Part shown: positions 21,625 through 23,816 of the stretch, one piece after another | How positions within the stretch are numbered: the stretch's first letter is position 1 | Layout: each line of letters opens with the position of its first letter | From: Ktedonobacterales bacterium | Lineage (GTDB): Bacteria; Chloroflexota; Ktedonobacteria; Ktedonobacterales; JADMIN01 | DNA length: 23,816 bases | Direction: 5' to 3' | Assembly (NCBI GenBank): GCA_025935235.1 | Contig: JAICVT010000018.1 | Coordinates: forward strand, 1 to 23,816 | The notes under the pieces: generated by a model | What the model was told of the DNA's origin: nothing | Seen by the model: the letters and a program-made list of their open reading frames with translations, nothing else | The model's database searches: none | Position numbers and translations under genes: made by a program

Positions 21625-22257
21625 CTACGCGACGCGCTCGACCTCGATCTCCCAGGGGAAGCGCATCCGCTCTGGCTCGCCCGACCAGAAGAGCCGCTTG
21701 AGCGCCTCGCCCGCCGCGAAGAGCAGGTGTTGCTCGATGGTCTCGCGGCTGGCCCCGAAGGCGTCGGAGCCGTGATGCGCGCGCGTCGACCCAAACCAGT
21801 CGCGCACGGGCGCGCCCAGCGCTGGCCGCACCAGATAGCAGCGCATCTTCAGCGCGCCTTCCTCATCGGGCGCGAAGACGCGCAACTGCGGCGTCCCGCT
21901 GACCAGATCGAGCCGGTAGAAGACCCCGTAGTGCTCGCGCGAGGTCTGGAACAGCGATAGCTCGGCTGGAGCCATCAGCTCGTCGTCGTCATCCCACTCA
22001 TCTGGATGCTGGTATGCGCTCACCGTCTCCTCCAGCGGGTTCGCCGCCCGCTCTCCCGCTCCTGGGTGTTCTGCCTGTCCTGTCTTTCCCGCTTGCTCTG
22101 CCTGGCCGGGCGCGCTACGGCGCTGGCGACTGCGCGCCATCCCACGCGACGTGCGACCGTTCGCGTTCTCGTCCCGCGCATGCGGCGCATCGCTCGTCTC
22201 TTCCAGCCGCACGCCCAGGCTATTCAGCAGCTCGGCCAACTGATCGTCAAGGCTCAT
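21625..22257 (-). CDS. Unrecognised acidic protein (hypothetical)
   Basis: This 210-residue protein belongs to no family I recognise. Residues 1-20 form a short amphipathic helix ('LDDQLAELLNSLGVRLEE'), and about 25-75 are hydrophilic, low-complexity and probably disordered. An acidic patch 'DEWDDDDE' lies at about 86-93. A compact C-terminal region of about 110 residues ('EHYGVFYRLDLVSGTPQLRVFAP', 'MRCYLVRP', 'RETIEQHLLFAAGEALKRLFWSG') looks like a real folded domain of mixed strands and helices. There is no signal peptide or membrane segment. The ATG at 22257 has a strong GGAGG seven bases upstream. It is divergent from the GT-C gene and convergent with the PPOX gene. The good ribosome-binding site and GC-rich third positions support it as a true gene. 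Confidence 0.75.
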   Translation of the reverse strand: MSLDDQLAELLNSLGVRLEETSDAPHARDENANGRTSRGMARSRQRRSAPGQAEQAGKTGQAEHPGAGERAANPLEETVSAYQHPDEWDDDDELMAPAELSLFQTSREHYGVFYRLDLVSGTPQLRVFAPDEEGALKMRCYLVRPALGAPVRDWFGSTRAHHGSDAFGASRETIEQHLLFAAGEALKRLFWSGEPERMRFPWEIEVERVA

Positions 22258-22399
22258 ATCGCTACCTCCAGCGCTCCTTCAGAGACGACGCGCATGGTTT
22301 GGATGGTTGGTGAGAGGGTGATAAGCGCGCTGGGGAGGGATGTGGCCTCACACCCGCGCTCCTCTCGGCTCCCCATTCCACGTCGGAGCCTCGCCGCCG

Positions 22400-22443
22400 G
22401 AAGTCGGGCGGAAGTCGGGCGCAAGCCGGGCGGAAGTCGGACG
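22400..22443. repeat. Four tandem copies of an 11-bp unit (gaagtcgggcg)
   Basis: Copies at 22400 and 22411 are identical; 22422 (caagccgggcg) and 22433 (gaagtcggacg) differ by two and one bases. The array sits in the 320-bp divergent region 22258-22577, which otherwise shows only a -10 box for the plus-strand gene. Confidence 0.85.
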
Positions 22444-22479
22444 CGGACATGACCGGGGCGGGGTCGCCAGGAGGCGGGA

Positions 22480-22488
22480 TGATATAGT
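22480..22488 (+). promoter_or_regulatory. Extended -10 promoter of the GT-C gene
   Basis: TGATATAGT fits the TGn-TATAAT extended -10 pattern with one change in the hexamer, and no clear -35 is seen. The predicted 5' UTR is about 80 nt. Confidence 0.45.
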
Positions 22489-22577
22489 AGGGGCGATGCT
22501 GTAACGACTGGCAGCTCGGCGCGCCGCGACCCGCGAGCCTGTCCTGCTTTTGCCTGATTCGCCTGGAGGAACGGCGC

Positions 22578-23816
22578 GTGTCGTTTGTGGCCTCGGACTC
22601 GCCCCAACCATCGTCCCAGCCATCGTCGCAGTCCACCTCGTTGGCCGGCGGCAGCGAGCCTGGCGAGCAGCGCGGCTGGGTCTTGCCCACGGCGGGCTGG
22701 GCCGCGCGCCTGATCGCCTGGACGCATCGGCGCCCGCGCGCGCTGCTCTGGGTGGCCATCGCGCTGAGCCTGCTGGCGCGCATCACGCTGCTGCTCCGCA
22801 CGCATGCCATGATTGATGGCGATGAGGCGCTGGTGGGCATCCAGGCGCACCGCATCCTGCAAGGCGCGCGCCCGGTCTACTTCTACGGCCAGGCCTACAT
22901 GGGCAGCCTGGAAGCCTACCTTGCGGCGGGTGTCTTCGCCGTCTTCGGCAGCTCAGCGTGGGCCTTGCGCGCCGTGCCCGTCGCGCTCTCCATCCCGCTG
23001 GTCTATCTGACGTGGCGGCTGGCGCTGGCGCTGCTGCCCCGCGATCTGCGCGCCGCGCCGCTGCTGGCGGGGCTGGCCGCGCTGGTGGCCGCCGCCCCGC
23101 CGATCTATGACGTAGTGGCGCAAATGCGCGCCTGGGGTGGACAGATCGAGGTCTACGTCATCACGCTGGCGCTGCTGCTGGCGACCGTGGAACTGGCCGA
23201 CCGGCTGCGCGCCTGCGCTCCGCCCTTCGAGCTGGCGCGGCGCTGGCTGCTGTGGGGATTGCTCGCGGGGCTGGGCTTCTGGGTCAACCCGCTCAGCAGC
23301 TACGCGCTGGTGGCTTGCGCACTCTGGCTGATCGCGCCGCTGCTGACGCGCGTCTTCCCTGGCCCCTGGCGGCGGCTGGTGGAGCGCTGGCCCGCGCTCT
23401 GGTCGCCCGCCACGGGAACCGACACGTTCCGACCGGGGGCCGCGCTGGCCTGCCTGGCGCTGGTCGCGGGCGCTGCGGTTGGCGGGCTGCCCGCCTGGCT
23501 CTACGCCATCCGCCATGCGGGCGCGAATCTGGCGGTCTACTTCACCCAGCCTGGCGTCAGCCCCAGCGCCAGCGCGGTCGCGCGCTCTGGCCGCGCCGCG
23601 ATTGGCCTCGCCATCACCGTGCGCTACTTCACCTGCGCCGCGCCCCGCGCGCTGGATGGCTGGCTCCCCGCCGAGGGGCTGGGCTGGCAGCCGTTGCGCG
23701 CGCGGCTGCTGCTTCCTCCGCTGGTGGCGCTGGTGGCCGCCGCGTGGCTGCTGCGCCAGCGGCTCGCGTCCTCTACGCTGCGCATTGGGCTGCCGCTGCT
23801 CTATGCGGGCGCCGTC
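22578..23816 (+). CDS. GT-C (ArnT/PMT-like) membrane glycosyltransferase, truncated by the window end
   Basis: The frame runs from GTG at 22578 to the window end, 413 codons without a stop. GGAGGA lies seven bases before the GTG, and no ATG exists in frame until 22809, inside conserved sequence. After a Ser/Gln-rich N-terminus (about 1-35), the first membrane helix is 'ALLWVAIALSLLARITLLL' (about 55-73). Then comes the first outer loop with the acidic motif 'MIDGDEALVGIQAHRILQGARPVYFYGQAYMGSLEAYL', typical of lipid-phosphosugar-dependent GT-C enzymes (ArnT, PMT, GT39/GT83), where the D/E pair is catalytic. At least seven further hydrophobic helices follow. Acceptor and sugar donor are unknown. 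It is divergent from the acidic hypothetical gene. Confidence 0.85.
   Translation, partial: MSFVASDSPQPSSQPSSQSTSLAGGSEPGEQRGWVLPTAGWAARLIAWTHRRPRALLWVAIALSLLARITLLLRTHAMIDGDEALVGIQAHRILQGARPVYFYGQAYMGSLEAYLAAGVFAVFGSSAWALRAVPVALSIPLVYLTWRLALALLPRDLRAAPLLAGLAALVAAAPPIYDVVAQMRAWGGQIEVYVITLALLLATVELADRLRACAPPFELARRWLLWGLLAGLGFWVNPLSSYALVACALWLIAPLLTRVFPGPWRRLVERWPALWSPATGTDTFRPGAALACLALVAGAAVGGLPAWLYAIRHAGANLAVYFTQPGVSPSASAVARSGRAAIGLAITVRYFTCAAPRALDGWLPAEGLGWQPLRARLLLPPLVALVAAAWLLRQRLASSTLRIGLPLLYAGAV

Noticed and set aside
1..23816. tRNA or rRNA genes
   Set aside because: No cloverleaf with a TTCGA-type T-loop and CCA-proximal stem, and no rRNA-like stretch, was found in the intergenic regions.

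Overview
This is a gene-dense, GC-rich bacterial window (most 60-base lines from about 5.8 kb to the end look well above 65% G+C). It holds fifteen complete genes plus one gene fragment at each edge. Several traits suggest a Chloroflexota-like (perhaps Ktedonobacteria-like) or similar multicellular-lifestyle bacterium: a membrane-anchored Ser/Thr kinase with an extracellular domain, a TIR-STAND-TPR protein, a TPR-LuxR regulator, a CrtYc/CrtYd-type lycopene cyclase fused into one protein, and many short 'cccctctccc...' palindromes. This placement is inferred from gene families, not from any marker gene. No rRNA, tRNA, CRISPR array or transposase was seen.

Layout. (1) 1-2.4 kb, moderate GC: the tail of a plus-strand gene, a convergent hairpin, a small cupin protein and a TPR-LuxR regulator, the last two on the minus strand. 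(2) 2.6-4.1 kb: a translationally coupled cobalamin-binding subunit and MeaB GTPase, with a good minus-strand sigma70-like promoter. (3) 4.35-9.55 kb, minus strand: a 999-residue TIR-STAND-TPR protein (a prokaryotic NLR-like, candidate immune protein), preceded by a transmembrane Ser/Thr kinase. The TIR-STAND half has host-like GC, the TPR half is much poorer in GC, and the ribosome-binding site lies in a perfect 11-bp inverted repeat. (4) 9.85-12.7 kb, plus strand: two short-chain dehydrogenases and an unusual zinc-ribbon protein with duplicated HTH-like units. (5) 12.9-13.85 kb: an isoaspartyl peptidase/L-asparaginase. (6) 13.85-14.18 kb: a structured non-coding stretch with hairpins, a strong intrinsic terminator, a polypyrimidine tract and a promoter. 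(7) 14.18-17.86 kb: an overlapping three-gene operon of lycopene cyclase, membrane-anchored sulfite-oxidase-type molybdopterin enzyme and CrtQ/CruC-like glycosyltransferase, facing a CrtF-like O-methyltransferase across a cluster of palindromes. (8) 19.2-21.5 kb: AidB-type acyl-CoA dehydrogenase and a PPOX-fold flavoenzyme. (9) 21.6-23.8 kb: an unrecognised acidic protein and, divergent from it, the first 413 codons of a GT-C membrane glycosyltransferase starting at GTG.

The operon at 14.18-17.86 kb together with the methyltransferase can be read as a carotenoid end-group tailoring set (cyclise, modify, glycosylate, methylate); the molybdopterin enzyme is the unexpected member. The kinase and the TIR-STAND-TPR protein are the best candidates for a signalling or defence module. 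Three separate intergenic arrays of about four 10-11-bp direct repeats (9761, 12700, 22400) and a dispersed inverted element (14079/15349) are structure that the genes do not explain.
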